The position numbers and the translations under genes are program-made. Below are positions 23,066-33,560 of a DNA stretch of 64,000 nt, piece after piece. Each line of letters begins with the position of its first letter. Positions within the stretch are counted from its first letter, which is position 1. The DNA lies in assembly GCA_945859605.1 (NCBI GenBank), contig OX243816.1, positions 34,593,107-34,657,106 on the forward strand. Reading direction: 5' to 3'. Origin of the DNA: Lumbricus rubellus (lineage: Eukaryota; Annelida; Clitellata; Crassiclitellata; Lumbricidae). The notes below the pieces were generated by a model. It was given only the letters and a program-made list of their open reading frames with translations. It did no database searches and was not told the DNA's origin.

Positions 23066-23143
23066 GAGGTGGGGTGTGGTGGGGTAGTTGCCGGAGCGGG
23101 TCGAATCCTAAATTTCCCGGGCAACGCCGGGTACCCCAGCTAG

Positions 23144-23262
23144 TATATTATATAGTGAGTATATTATTATATTGTATAGTGAATATATATAGTGAGTGTA
23201 TATATAATGAGTAGGCTATATATATAGTGAGTATATATATTTATATTGAGTATGTACAACAT
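23144..23262. repeat. AT satellite (TATATAGTGAG), right of Helitron
   Basis: TATATAGTGAGTATATTATT words continue the block at 21471-21585. Confidence 0.8.
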
Positions 23263-23956
23263 TATAGATATGCTAATATTTATGTGGCGCCTTTCAGAAT
23301 CTCTCGGATGCTCTTTCTGGCAGGCATGCAGAACTATAAGTACATAGTGTGACGACGCGAGACAAGCGGAAGCGGTTTCCTCGACAGAACTGGAATCTTG
23401 TTTGCTGCTGCAGCAGCAGCTGTCATCCGCATCCCGTTAATCATAAATTCGTCAAAAGGATGAAACGCTAAAAGGGTTTCGTTCTTGTTAACGGAAATTT
23501 TATGTGCGAAGCTCTACATCAACGCGAAAGGTCGTCGACTTCTACTTCAAACAAGGCGTCTATCGAGGATCAGCGTTGATTGGCAGAGAAGCGCAATAAA
23601 AATTAATGATTGTTTAAGTTTCCTAGCTTGTTCTGCCATACATCACCTTCTTTATTTTACAAGACGTGTAAGCCTTGTCTTACCCTTCCATAGCTGAACA
23701 CATATTTCCTGTCCGTATGCTGCATGTACTATAGTTGTTTGTATACCTTATCTAGCGCAGCTTTTATCTGTTACTTTACTTTGTCTTGTCTTATCTTGAC
23801 ATTGTATAGCCTTAATTATTCATCCAACCTTAGCTTATACCTTACCCATCTATCATAGATTCCTTACAATAACCTACTCTACGGCACAGTAGGCCAACTT
23901 TGCGCTACCGTATCGTATAACCGTATACACAAAATTACCTGCTTATCGCTTAATAG

Positions 23957-24285
23957 TTAATACCATGGCCTTAAAGACAAAGCCTGAAAAGTTAACGGCA
24001 GATCCTGCGTGGTCGAGTGGGTTGTAGCCCGCTCGCCGCGCCGGCGGCCCGGGTTCAATTCCCGGTCGGATCTTTACTGCGGGTGGCTCGGTCGCAATAT
24101 AAACGTGGAGTGTGAGGTTGTTCTCTGCCTCCGACACTAATCATCTTCGATATGAAACAGTGTCGTTAAGCCCTGAACTCTTCTTAACGGCAGATTTCGA
24201 ATAATTATGGCTAAGACTGAGTATTTATTAGGCTATTAGACGCAAATGTAGAAATAATCCGACAGCGTAAATGAGTCTAACCTAT
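23957..24285. repeat. Old unnamed dispersed repeat, split by the SINE at 24004
   Basis: The left part (23957-24003, with AAAGCCTGAAAAG) and right part (24196-24285, with TTAGACGCAAATG then ATCCGACAGCGTAAATGAGT) align in order with 29540-29672. No gene or terminal structure was recognised. Confidence 0.55.
24004..24183 (+). mobile_element. tRNA-derived SINE, family 2, with 12-bp target duplication
   Basis: The head has an A-box-like TGGTCGAGTGGG and the B box GGGTTCAATTCC. The tRNA-like part spans about 24001-24072, and its first bases can pair with CGGATC. The tail reads CGACACTAATCATCTTCGAT then CAGTGTCGTTAAG. It is flanked by the direct repeat TTAACGGCAGAT at 23992-24003 and 24184-24195, which marks the insertion exactly. 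The tail also occurs at 44796-44880. The insertion splits an older repeat shared with 29540-29672. Confidence 0.85.
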
Positions 24286-24574
24286 TAGTCCATTAATCAT
24301 GAACTGGCATTGGCAAATAGACGTGAAAAACATGTTTCCCATTTCTCATTCCTCATCCCTGTCTATTTTTTGTCCCTCGCAAACAAAAAATTAATCCCTT
24401 CTGACGCACTATAGGCCATGGTATAGGCCTATACCGATTGTTGTCCTTATTAATAAATGAGAGGTTGGAGGGCGTTGATGGCGTTAATTAGAACGACGAC
24501 GAGATTATTTTCATTTGTGCTGAGAGAGGGAAAGAGTTAACGCGTGTATACACGAGAGGAGAACAGCAACGAAG

Positions 24575-24880
24575 TGTGTGGCACGGTGGCCGATTGGTTA
24601 GAGCGGTTGGCCTGTAAAGCGGAGAGTACAGGTTCGATCTTCGTCCGAGATGGTTACTGTGTACAGTATAGGGACGTTGAGCAAGTCCAGGAAGTCCTTC
24701 ACTCATAGTGGCTAAGCGTAATCGATATTCTGTTGTTGAGTCTTCTCACTTCTGAGCGTTAACCCGGTACAGGAATTTAAGTAGAATGAGAGCTGACTGA
24801 GCTTGGCCATGGTTCGACCTGTCTATGTGAGCTCTGCTGTCCATGTCCGAGCTCGCAGATGATGATGATGATGATGATGA
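24575..24880 (+). repeat. tRNA-derived SINE, family 3, with GAT microsatellite tail
   Basis: GTGTGGCACGGTGGCC then GATTGGTTAGAGCGG is an A-box-like region, and GGTTCGATCTTCG is a B-box-like element. A ~200-bp unrelated body ends in GCTCGCAGATG and (GAT)n. The body contains GAGCAAGTCCAGGAAGTCC, resembling the GCAAGTCCTT word of the main family. There is no LINE-type GGGGCGCTATA tail. Confidence 0.7.
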
Positions 24881-25478
24881 TATTAATATTAAAACACCTA
24901 AATAATTAAATTATGAATTTTAACATTATGATCATAAACAATAAAATTAGTTTAAGGACAGCTGTAAGCTCAATGACGTTGACGCTGATGACGATAATGA
25001 TGACAATGATATCTCAGAAAGTTAAATCGATGTTATTTCTGTGACTGGTGTTTTACTAATAGGCTAACTATTTCCGATTGTACAATGTTTGTATAGTTAG
25101 TAGGCTATTATTAGCTTCTACTTTTACCTTCTTGTTGGCAGCGAATTAAGTTATATACTTCACTTAATTAAGTGCGTCCGTACATCGTGTTGCATTCTTA
25201 TAAAATCCAGGCAGTTGCAGACCAATAATGCAAACCCAGACAAGGCACGTGTCATTTTTTACCATGCAGTCTGCTAAATTTAAATGTCTACATTTTTATA
25301 GTAGGGCCTACAACCTATTTGTACAATAATTGACGCGCGAACAAACGCGAGGCGCATTTCTGATTAAATAGCATCCGCGACCAGCTCAATAAATCTCACC
25401 ACGGCGTCTTAATATTAGGCCTATTAGCTTGGGTGAAGACGGGATACAGCGATTCAATTGTTCCGTTCTCATGGACAT

Positions 25479-25755
25479 ATAGGCGTAGGAGACGGGGTCC
25501 AGAGGGCAAATGCCCCCCCCCCAAAAAAAAATTCGGGCAAGTCTGATTTTTCGGGCAAGCAGACCCGGATAAATTAAGAAAAATAAAGAAATTTTCGGGC
25601 AAAAGTACCGGATGACTAAAAAAGGTCGTCAGAATTTTCGGGCAAACGTAACGGGAATTTTTCTTAAGATTTCGGCCGGATGACAAAAAAGTTTCGGGCA
25701 AAGTCTCATTTTTAGGCCCCAACCCATGCACTGCTGGAATGTTCCCTACGCCTAT
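25479..25755. mobile_element. Candidate MITE with TTCGGGCAA internal repeats
   Basis: The ends are ATAGGCGTAGGAGAC and the inverted GTTCCCTACGCCTAT (13 of 15 matching). Inside, TTCGGGCAA or a close variant occurs six times between 25530 and 25700, spaced irregularly by A-rich sequence. No convincing target duplication was seen, so the outer limits may be off by a few bases. Confidence 0.45.
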
Positions 25756-26684
25756 GCTCGTGGACACGGTTCTACCTTCTATGTGGCCTAATAGGGATGG
25801 AGAAATTTCTCTGACTACTTAAAGGAAAGGTGAATGCCGTGGACAATGACAATGCAAGAGAACAACCACGCTCATATTAAGGAGGGGCATAGATTCATGG
25901 GCTCTGATCTCGTTTGGATAGGATCCTATACTCCCTATAGTTTGTAACCGTAGTCGTATGTCGAGATTGCCCATAATCTCTACCATTTATACCCAATAGT
26001 CAACATAATTTATATTGCCTCTGGCTACCAATAATTCATTTCCCCACTGTCAGCAAGAAATCGCAGTTTAATGTCAATATTTGTGAACAGCATTTCCCTC
26101 CGAAGCCGATTGAAAAACCGTACTTCACGAGGTGCACTTTGCAAGTGATCGCGCGCTCATCGGTCGGTGTGTGAGTCCGTCTGTCTGTTGGTCGCCTTTT
26201 GAATTTTCTTCTATCTTTTTCCTTCGTCTCAATTTATGCTCGACTTTACGGATCCCGCAAGAAGCGACCCGACACTTAACCTGATGATTTAATCGTCCCA
26301 GATCATCCGCAATGTGTTTGGGTCTATGCCTAAGATGCTTTGCTAGCGTCTAAGACATTGCGGCCATGGGTCAGGGGCCGGAGTTCTCAGGGCCATTGTC
26401 CGTGCAAGGCAGTTTCTTGGCTCTGTAGTCGTGGACAAATATTCTAAGCATACAAGCGTTTTGAGATGTCTGGAAAGAGGTTTGGTGACTGAGAGAAGAT
26501 GCAAACGGCTGGAAATGAGAGAGAGCGTTGATTGGTTGGTCTATTTACGTCACTCTGGAGAAGCTTGACGATGTAGAAGCCGTGTTATGATGTTGACGCT
26601 GATGGCTCTGATGATGGCGGTGCCAAAGGTCCCGATTGCTTGCTTGTGGATGAGAGCTGAGATAGAGGCAGGCGTACAAACAGG

Positions 26685-27075
26685 GAGACAGAGAGACACA
26701 CAAAAATGAGAGGAAGAGTGAGAGAGTGCGACAGAGAGACAGAGAGAGAGACAGAGGGAGAGACAGAGAGACACACAGATAGTGAGAAAGAGTGAGAGAG
26801 AGTGAGAGAGACAGAAACAGAGACAGAAACAGAGACAGAAACAGAGGGAGAGGGAGAGACAGAGAGACAGAGAGAGATACAGAGAGAGATACAGAGACAT
26901 AGACGGGGAGGAGCAGAGTAAAGCGCATATGGATGAGAGGGAAGAGAGCCAGGCGGGAAAAACGGAGAGAGAGAGGGAGAAGAGAGACTGGGAGAGAGCA
27001 GAATCATGCGCTTGTGGATGAGAGAAAAGAAACAGAGACAGAGACAGAAACAAAGACAGTGACAGAGACAGAGCC
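26685..27075. repeat. Purine-rich GAGACAGA tract
   Basis: About 390 bp of GAGACAGAGAGACAGAAACA words. The three minus-strand Ser/Leu/Val frames are artefacts. Confidence 0.85.
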
Positions 27076-27079
27076 GAGT

Positions 27080-28435
27080 TATACGCTCCTTTGCATTTCT
27101 AATTCATCCGTAACCGACTTTCCAAACTCCTTACCACGCTGCTTTTATTTCGTCACGCCTGCTTCCAGGAGTAAGGGCTTTCTTAAGTAAGGCATTGTAA
27201 TCAGGCGTTAATGCGGTACCAATATGCATACTACCAAAGCAGCCGTCTGCTTAGCGGTTATCAATGGAGTGAGCATTATAGCTTAAAGTTAAAATGGAAC
27301 CAGGTCGATGCTTGCATCGCTAGACTACAAGGAGAAATGTTATTGTTATTCTTTACAGAGATATCCTATCCAAACATGGGGGTTACCCTGATAGTATAGC
27401 TGCAGTCCAAAGTGCTAAAACGTTGATTCAATAAAGCGCCTCGCGATGTGTAAGAAAGCTATAATTATAGAGTCTATATCAAGTTTGTTGGATATCTCTA
27501 AACCTTTTCCCCCTCTGTACGTATAAGCCTTTAGAGTTTAGATTCAACATTTAAGACTGATAGTTTTTACTTATAATGTAGATTTATATAAATCATGCAA
27601 CCGCTGAATTATAATTGTGGAACGATATAATATTTTCACATTCCGGGACATTAGAATGGTCCAAAACTGCTCCAGTAACCAGAGAAAACTGTTAAGTTAT
27701 CGAAATTCTTTATTCAGAAGAGATTAAACATTATTTTACTCATGTCAAGTTCGAGAACTGCATTCAAGCATTCAGGCATGACGCCCTTGACACAAAACAT
27801 TTCGACATTCCTAGACACGCATGAAAAAGCTTCTCAAATGGAGAAGGCTGGTCATGACGGTCGCTAGAGTTCAACGAACTGACAGCACAAGGTGACAAGG
27901 TGAGACACGCATTTCAGTCTAATGATGCACGAATCAACGCTGAACGCGACGGTTATCTTGGAGAATTAATAATTAAACCGATAGCGATATTACGTCATGG
28001 TCATTATCTAGAATCCTAGATAAAGCAGGCGTTACCACTATCTGCATTCCAGTGAAAACGATAAGAGGAGAGAGAATGCGGTAAGAAACGAAGTCATGGA
28101 AGTTTACACTTTTGAAGGCGGACTGGAAGTAAACTTTGTTAGGCCTACACATGGAAGAAATCTGTCATAGTGTAGTGCCCAAGATCCATGTACGGTACTA
28201 TCTGTCGGCCGTGTTTGGGAAACCTGTGGGCTTTGATCCCGAAGCGTTACACGGAGAACTGCATGTTCAATAAAGGAGCCGCAGTAAGAGTGTTGCATCG
28301 GGAATGAAGGTGGCAGTTTGGCCAACTTGGACCCTCGAGTGTTTTGCTCATTATCAGAACGCACTTTGCATCTGTGGCCATTTTATTGAGATAGCGTGGC
28401 TTCATGGGGTCGTTCACCGAAATTATTCCTACTTT
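27080..28435. other. Intergenic, no gene recognised
   Basis: AT-rich sequence with no frame above ~90 codons, no repeat boundary and no recognised motif. Confidence 0.4.
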
Positions 28436-28439
28436 ATGT

Positions 28440-28612
28440 CTCTTCTCTCTCTATCTGCTTGCATGTGTGACTATTGCTCTGCTCTTTCTCTCTGTGTCTC
28501 TGTCTCTTTGTACCTGGTCTCTTTATTGTCTTGTTTTTTTCCTGGCGCAATGATTGTCACTTTCTCTGTCTCTCTCTCTGTCCCTCTGGCATTGTCTGTA
28601 TGTCTGTCTTTT

Positions 28613-28681
<69 letters not shown>

Positions 28682-29215
28682 ATCTGTTTCTATCTGTTTC
28701 TGTTACTCTGTCTCTGGCTTATTTAATGTCTTGTTTTTTCCTGGCGCAATGATTGTCACTTTCTCTGTTTCTCTCCGTCTGTCTGTCTCTCTCTCTCTCT
28801 GTTTCTGTTGCTCTGTCTCTGGTCTTTTTATTGCCTTGTTTATTCTTCTGCCGCCATGATGTCATGCTCTCTGTTTTCCCATCTCTCTCTCTCTCTCCCT
28901 CCCTCTGTCTCTCTGTCTCTCTGTCTCTGTCTCTCTGTCTCTGTCTCTGTCTCTGTCTCTGTCTCTCTCTGTCTCTCTCTCTCTTCGTTCCTGTCTCTGT
29001 TTCTTTGTTTATCGTCCTCTTCTGCTTCGATGATCGCTTCCCTTTGTCTCAAAATCTCTGCAGTCTCTGTAATGTCTTTTCCTGCCGCAATGATTGCCTC
29101 GTTTCTTTCTCTTTGTCCCTCTCCGTCTCTGTCTCATTCGTCTATTTGTTTTTATGCTTCGATGTCTCCCTCTATCTGTCTCTCTCCCTCTGCCTATGCC
29201 TCTGTCTTTTCCTTG
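28440..29215. repeat. Pyrimidine-rich TCTC/TCTG tract
   Basis: A (CT)n run at 28613-28676, then TCTGTCTC words for over 500 bp. A phrase containing TTGTTTTTTTCCTGGCGCAA then TGATTGTCACTTTCTCTG is duplicated at about 28529 and 28730, so part of the tract grew by ~200-bp tandem duplication. Confidence 0.85.
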
Positions 29216-29539
29216 TGTGACCGCCGTACAAATTGCAATCATTAGAGACAATGTCGTATCGTAGAAACAATAGACCATTGTGCTTTATTGTCCAAGACAA
29301 TACTCGGCTGATAATATGTGAAATAGAGCGTATAGGAGCGCAAATGACATCGTTCTTCTTCTGTCCTCATTTCTTCCTCTGAGCCTCTAAGACCTTTGAA
29401 GACGTTTTTCCAGGATGCGTCTCGTTTCATTTGACCATATGTTTTCCTAAAGTTTTTCTAACTTATCCGATTCAAAGAATAGTGTGCTCATTATTATTAT
29501 TGCTCTTTCCTCTTGCAATTCAAGCAGAAAGCTACTTGT

Positions 29540-29672
29540 TTAATACGGCCACATTACAGAAAAAGCCTAAAAAGCTAAAAGCAGGTATTGCTGATGACTA
29601 TAGAATAGATTACTAAGATTGAGATTTAGACGCAAATGAACCCTATTCCGACAGTGTAAGTGAGTTTCACTT
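29540..29672. repeat. Second copy of the unnamed repeat at 23957-24285
   Basis: AAAAGCCTAAAAAGC, TTTAGACGCAAATG and ATTCCGACAGTGTAAGTGAG match 23957-24003 and 24196-24285 in the same order, without the SINE insertion. Confidence 0.55.
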
Positions 29673-29679
29673 AATTATA

Positions 29680-30280
29680 ATTATATTAATTATTTATAAA
29701 TGTGTCATATATCTAAGCTTCCCTTTGTCATATAGGGAAATAAAAGATCAGAGGACATCTATGGTCGCCCGATTGCCTTAGAAGCAATGCAATTCGCTAT
29801 GGTAAATGATCCAATTACAACCATGTTAATTATAATATAAATCTCAAAAATTTCTAACGCCGTTGAAAAGACACATCATGGAGACCAGCTCATTCACCGG
29901 GCGATATAATTATGAAATCAAGTCCGCAATGGTCAGACTATTTGCTCCATTTAGGTCAGCGTTCGTCTTCAAACACACGGTTCCCCCCACATTCCACTTC
30001 AAGAAAATCATCCATGATTGTTATCCACCTATGGATAATTATGTCGAGGCTGCAGGAAATAGTTCATGAAAACATCGGTCGGTAATCTTGTCCAGCATGA
30101 TAACCAACTTAACTGCATCCAAACCATTGGTTTGTCTACATTCCCGAAAAGCCTGACTTGCAAATGTAAACAAACATCGGTTCTTTTATTGCCGCACTGT
30201 ATATATCTTTTTCATTCACCGGGTAATCCATATAATTATATTATAGCTTGTGATAAAAAAAATTCGCAACTACTCGCATT
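29680..30280. other. Intergenic, no gene recognised
   Basis: AT-rich sequence. Two frames of about 70 codons near 29863-30287 match no known family. Confidence 0.35.
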
Positions 30281-30350
30281 CTGCTAGTGCCAGTCCCAAG
30301 ACTTGAAAAAGCAGGGGACGACACCAATCAGCTGTAGCACAGGTCGTTTA
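30281..30350 (+). repeat. Decayed SINE/LINE tail fragment (family 2 type)
   Basis: CTAGTGCCAGTCCCAAGACT, then GGGGACGACACCAATCA, align with 44796-44860 (CCAGTGCTAGTCCGAAGCCT, then GGGCGACACTAATCATC). Confidence 0.5.
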
Positions 30351-30812
30351 TGATAGCAGAAGTCCTGGATGGTTTGGTAGACTTCCAGAGTAGAATCCGT
30401 GGTAACTCTGGAGAATCCGAGGAAGCTTTGCTTAGAGAATGAAACGGTCCCGAAAGCACTGACTTATATACACGTAGACAAAATTAATATTATACGTCGT
30501 CCTTGTAGGAAAATGGCAAGTTGCGAGTTCAACTGTTCGTATACGCAGAACTACAGTTCAACAAAGTCTATCTTCAAAATACTCTGCGATAGTTCTCATA
30601 ACTTGCTACAAAGGAACTGTTGAAGACGTAAAATAAGTTCATTGCAACCTATACAGAATTACAAAGCCTTTAAATGCCTAAAAGTCGTTGGCGCTGCTAT
30701 TAAGTTGCTACGATAAAGAATTATACGTGAAAACTGTAGAAGTCCTTTCTTGTTACCCTATCGACGTATTTACAATTGTTGTTGTACATCTCATGCAGAC
30801 GATGCGTTGATA

Positions 30813-32195
30813 TCAGAGACACGTGTTAGCTATCCCACCGCCATTCGTCGGAGCTGTCATGTTGCCACTGTTGACCATTTCCTGTACGTTGACGTAGGAC
30901 TGTATCGTCAGCAGGCGGTGGCACTGAGGCTCCGTGCTGCTGCTTCTCTTCACAAAGCGCCACCGGACGAGGCGGCAGCGAACTAGGTCAAGGAAGGTTC
31001 TTCGAAAGGACGAGTTGAGGATCGCGTAGAGCAGGAAGTTCAGCGTGAAGTTGGCCACCTGCATCGTGTTAAAGATGGCCGCCACGAGGTCGAAGGTCGC
31101 GCGGTAATCGTCACCGTCGTCGGCCGCGTCGATGCGCATGCGCAGGAACGAGAGGACTTCCGCCGGGGAAACGCAGACGACGTGCACCGTCGCTATGGTG
31201 ATGAGCGTCACGGTGATCTGCGTGTCACGTGACGAGATGCAGCGGCAGGAGGAGGGAGCGGCGGCGATGCCGGTGCCGACGTCGTAGCGCATCGAGGTCG
31301 TCTGCCGCAGCTTCCGGACAAGGCAGAAGCTGCTGAGGACGAGGAGGACGAGCGGAAGGAAGATGACGAGCGTCGAGTAGAGCCAGAAGTAGATCGTGCC
31401 GCCGAGGGTGTGGTTCTCGAGCGCCAGAGGGCCGTACCACCGGAAGTAAAACCTCTGACCCGTACAGTCCGTGCTTTCGACGCTCATCCACCAGAACCTC
31501 GGGACGTTGCAGAGGACGCTCAGAAGGACGATGACGAGGACGCAGCGTTTGGCGTTCGAATCTCGGATGCTGTCTCTGGCGCGGAACGGACAGCAGATGG
31601 CGAAGTACCGACCCCCGGCCATCGTCACCGTGATCCAAGTACTCGACGTTATGAAGATGCTCATGATCGCCTCGCCGTACGCGCCGTACAGCATCGAGAA
31701 GCCGAACGTCAGCGAGATGGGAAAGCGTCCGACGAACCCTTGCGGGACGGCTGTAAGGCAGATGAGCGCGTCGGACACGGCCAACGCCATCAGACCGTGA
31801 CGGGCGACACGCTTGATCCGACCAGCAGACGACTGGAGACCGATGGCGGCGAGGACGACGAAGCTGGAGATGTTTCCGATGAGTCCGAGTGACGAGATGG
31901 CGAAGAGGACTCGAGAGTAGATGACGTTTGCGATGGCGCCGGCGTAGGACGGGGAGCCAGCGTCCGACGATTTTGGAACGGCGCACAGCGAATCGGAGTC
32001 GTTCCGGATGAGGCTGTACTCCCATTCGTACTCCGTGTAGTCCGTGTCGTTTCCGGCGAGAAACGGAAATGCGGACTCGATGTCTTGCGTGATGAAGCAG
32101 AAGCATTCTTCGATAAACTTCTTCATCGTGTCGACGTTACTCAGATCGTTTGTCGCTACACCGGACTCCATCTTTGTCGCTACACCGGATTCCAT
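30813..32195 (-). CDS. Rhodopsin-like neuropeptide-type GPCR, FMRFamide-receptor-like
   Basis: 460 residues from ATG 32195 with seven membrane segments: TM1 about 88-118 (Gly107-Asn108), TM2 133-152 (Asp142), TM3 166-194, TM4 216-233, TM5 266-293, TM6 326-350 (Pro344), TM7 368-392. GRY (195-197) replaces DRY, NFLLY (386-390) replaces NPxxY, and the usual TM3 Cys is Gly171 although Cys244 is present in loop 2. N-glycosylation sites are at Asn49 and Asn65. Text around TM3-TM4 (ICCPFRAR...VPRFWW) resembles invertebrate FMRFamide/myosuppressin-type receptors, so a peptide ligand is likely but unproven. The N-terminus holds a duplicated MESGVAT, so ATG 32171 is an alternative start. The frame stays open to an acceptor-like ATTGCAG ending at 32246, so an upstream exon is possible. 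GC-rich compared with its flanks. Confidence 0.85.
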   Translation of the reverse strand: MESGVATKMESGVATNDLSNVDTMKKFIEECFCFITQDIESAFPFLAGNDTDYTEYEWEYSLIRNDSDSLCAVPKSSDAGSPSYAGAIANVIYSRVLFAISSLGLIGNISSFVVLAAIGLQSSAGRIKRVARHGLMALAVSDALICLTAVPQGFVGRFPISLTFGFSMLYGAYGEAIMSIFITSSTWITVTMAGGRYFAICCPFRARDSIRDSNAKRCVLVIVLLSVLCNVPRFWWMSVESTDCTGQRFYFRWYGPLALENHTLGGTIYFWLYSTLVIFLPLVLLVLSSFCLVRKLRQTTSMRYDVGTGIAAAPSSCRCISSRDTQITVTLITIATVHVVCVSPAEVLSFLRMRIDAADDGDDYRATFDLVAAIFNTMQVANFTLNFLLYAILNSSFRRTFLDLVRCRLVRWRFVKRSSSTEPQCHRLLTIQSYVNVQEMVNSGNMTAPTNGGGIANTCL

Positions 32196-32324
32196 TGTAG
32201 ATCGGTGCAGTGAACCCGGAATTTCTCTTAGGTCATTTAGCACACCTGCAATCGTAAGAGTATAATCTTTACATTTTTAAGTCAATAAAAGTGCTTATAG
32301 TTGACTAAAGTACAAGGTAATCTT

Positions 32325-32562
32325 GTGGGTCACGGTGGTATATTTGTGGTGGATTTGGTGCCTTGGAGCCGGATTGTTGCAGGTTCTAATCCGCCTCAAG
32401 CCGCCGCGTAGGGACCTCGAACAAGTTCTTCAATCTCAATTGCTCATGCGCTTCGGCGAGAAAACTCCAATGCAGTGTCTGCGCTGTTGTTGGGAGCGCC
32501 TCTGTGTAGTGAGCTTTAAGGGGCGCTATAGCAATTTGAGAGAAATAAATAAAATAAATCTA
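32325..32562 (+). mobile_element. tRNA-derived SINE with LINE-type 3' tail (near full length)
   Basis: The head is GTCACGGTGGTATATTTGTGG plus a degenerate B box, GGTTCTAATCC. The body has CCGCGTAGGGACCT and GCGCTTCGGCGAGAAAACT, then CAATGCAGTGTCTGCG. The tail is GGGAGCGCCTCTGTGTAG then GGGGCGCTATAGC and AAATAAAT repeats. The tail equals the LINE 3' end at 55419-55490, implying mobilisation by that LINE's machinery. Confidence 0.85.
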
Positions 32563-32574
32563 AAAAGTGTTACT

Positions 32575-33090
32575 TTAGATGAAGTACACATATTTCTGGA
32601 ACAGACGGCCAATAAAGTCGTTTCTTCTTTGACTTCAAAACACTATTATACAGCGACTGCAAGCAAATCATGTTTTTATTGTGGTCTTACATGCAGTTTG
32701 TCAAGACAAAGGAACCATTTAAATTATCTCATACCATTACGATAACGATCATTCAGAGGCTAATGACCATAGTTTTGAGTCATTTTACTGTGTTATTATG
32801 CATGGAGACCAACAAGACATGTTTAGGAATGTCTTCAACGAGCAGATATTGCTGTCGAAATTGCTAGATAATTGGGCAATCAGTGGATGGTGACGTGGTA
32901 ACTGCATTGCCATTTCCACTCCATCGAGTCAAAGACAGTTCCATTATTCCGGTGATCAATTGTTGTGGATCGGTCATAATGATGACAAGACAAAATACGC
33001 TTATAATAGAGAGAGACTTGTTCTGCAGTGATTTCAGGTCACAAGTCAACATACGTCAGCATCGGTCACTGTGTACAGCTTATCAGAGAT
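32575..33090. other. Intergenic, no gene recognised
   Basis: AT-rich sequence between the SINE and the trinucleotide tract. No frame or motif of note. Confidence 0.35.
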
Positions 33091-33094
33091 CAGA

Positions 33095-33425
33095 TGCATC
33101 GTCGTCATCATGCATCGTCATCGAAGTAATAATCATCTTCATCGCCATCGTCATCATCATCATCTTTATTTATTTGTCATCATATCATCAACATTATTAT
33201 TATTATTATCATCATCACCACAACCATCATCATCATCACTATCACCATTATCATCATCACCACTACCACCACCACAACTACCACTGCCATCATCACTATC
33301 ATCATTATCATTATTATCGTCATCACCACTACCACCACCACCATTACCATAATCATCATCATCATCGTCGTCGTCGTCGTCACCGTCATCACCGTCACCG
33401 TCGTCGCCGTCATCATCATCATCAT

Positions 33426-33470
<45 letters not shown>

Positions 33471-33560
33471 TATCATCATCATCGTCATCATCATCATAAT
33501 CATCGTCGTCGTCGTCGTCGTCGTCGTCATCATCATCATCATCATCATCATCATCAACAT
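33095..33560. repeat. ATC/ACC/GTC trinucleotide microsatellite (~465 bp)
   Basis: A long TCA-, CCA- and TCG-triplet tract. Frames read poly-His, poly-Ser, poly-Asp or poly-Met. Open for over 200 codons purely through repeat structure. Confidence 0.95.

Larger units (their letters stand above)
21586..23143 (+). mobile_element. Non-autonomous Helitron (1558 bp)
   Basis: The 5' end is TCTATATTAATAAAG. The 3' end has the hairpin CCCGGGCAACGCCGGG (23116-23131), a 9-base spacer (TACCCCAG with flanking C/T variation) and the terminus CTAG. It lies exactly between A (21585) and T (23144), with no target duplication, as known for Helitrons, which transpose by a rolling-circle mechanism. No Rep/helicase ORF is present, so it would depend on a partner element. 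Inside are a CTGT/GTGT run near the 5' end, two copies of a CCCAGTGGAG...CCACCATGGGGGCCA block (about 21723 and 21857), and then ~1 kb of G-rich repeats. The frames in that section are translations of repeat. Confidence 0.9.

Noticed and set aside
22013..23124. Gly/Val/Trp-rich and Pro/His-rich frames of 60-165 codons
   Set aside because: They read the G-rich Helitron minisatellite on either strand.
24001..24072. Functional tRNA gene
   Set aside because: A and B boxes are present, but the acceptor stem pairs for only about five bases, and the sequence is the head of a SINE with an exact target duplication.
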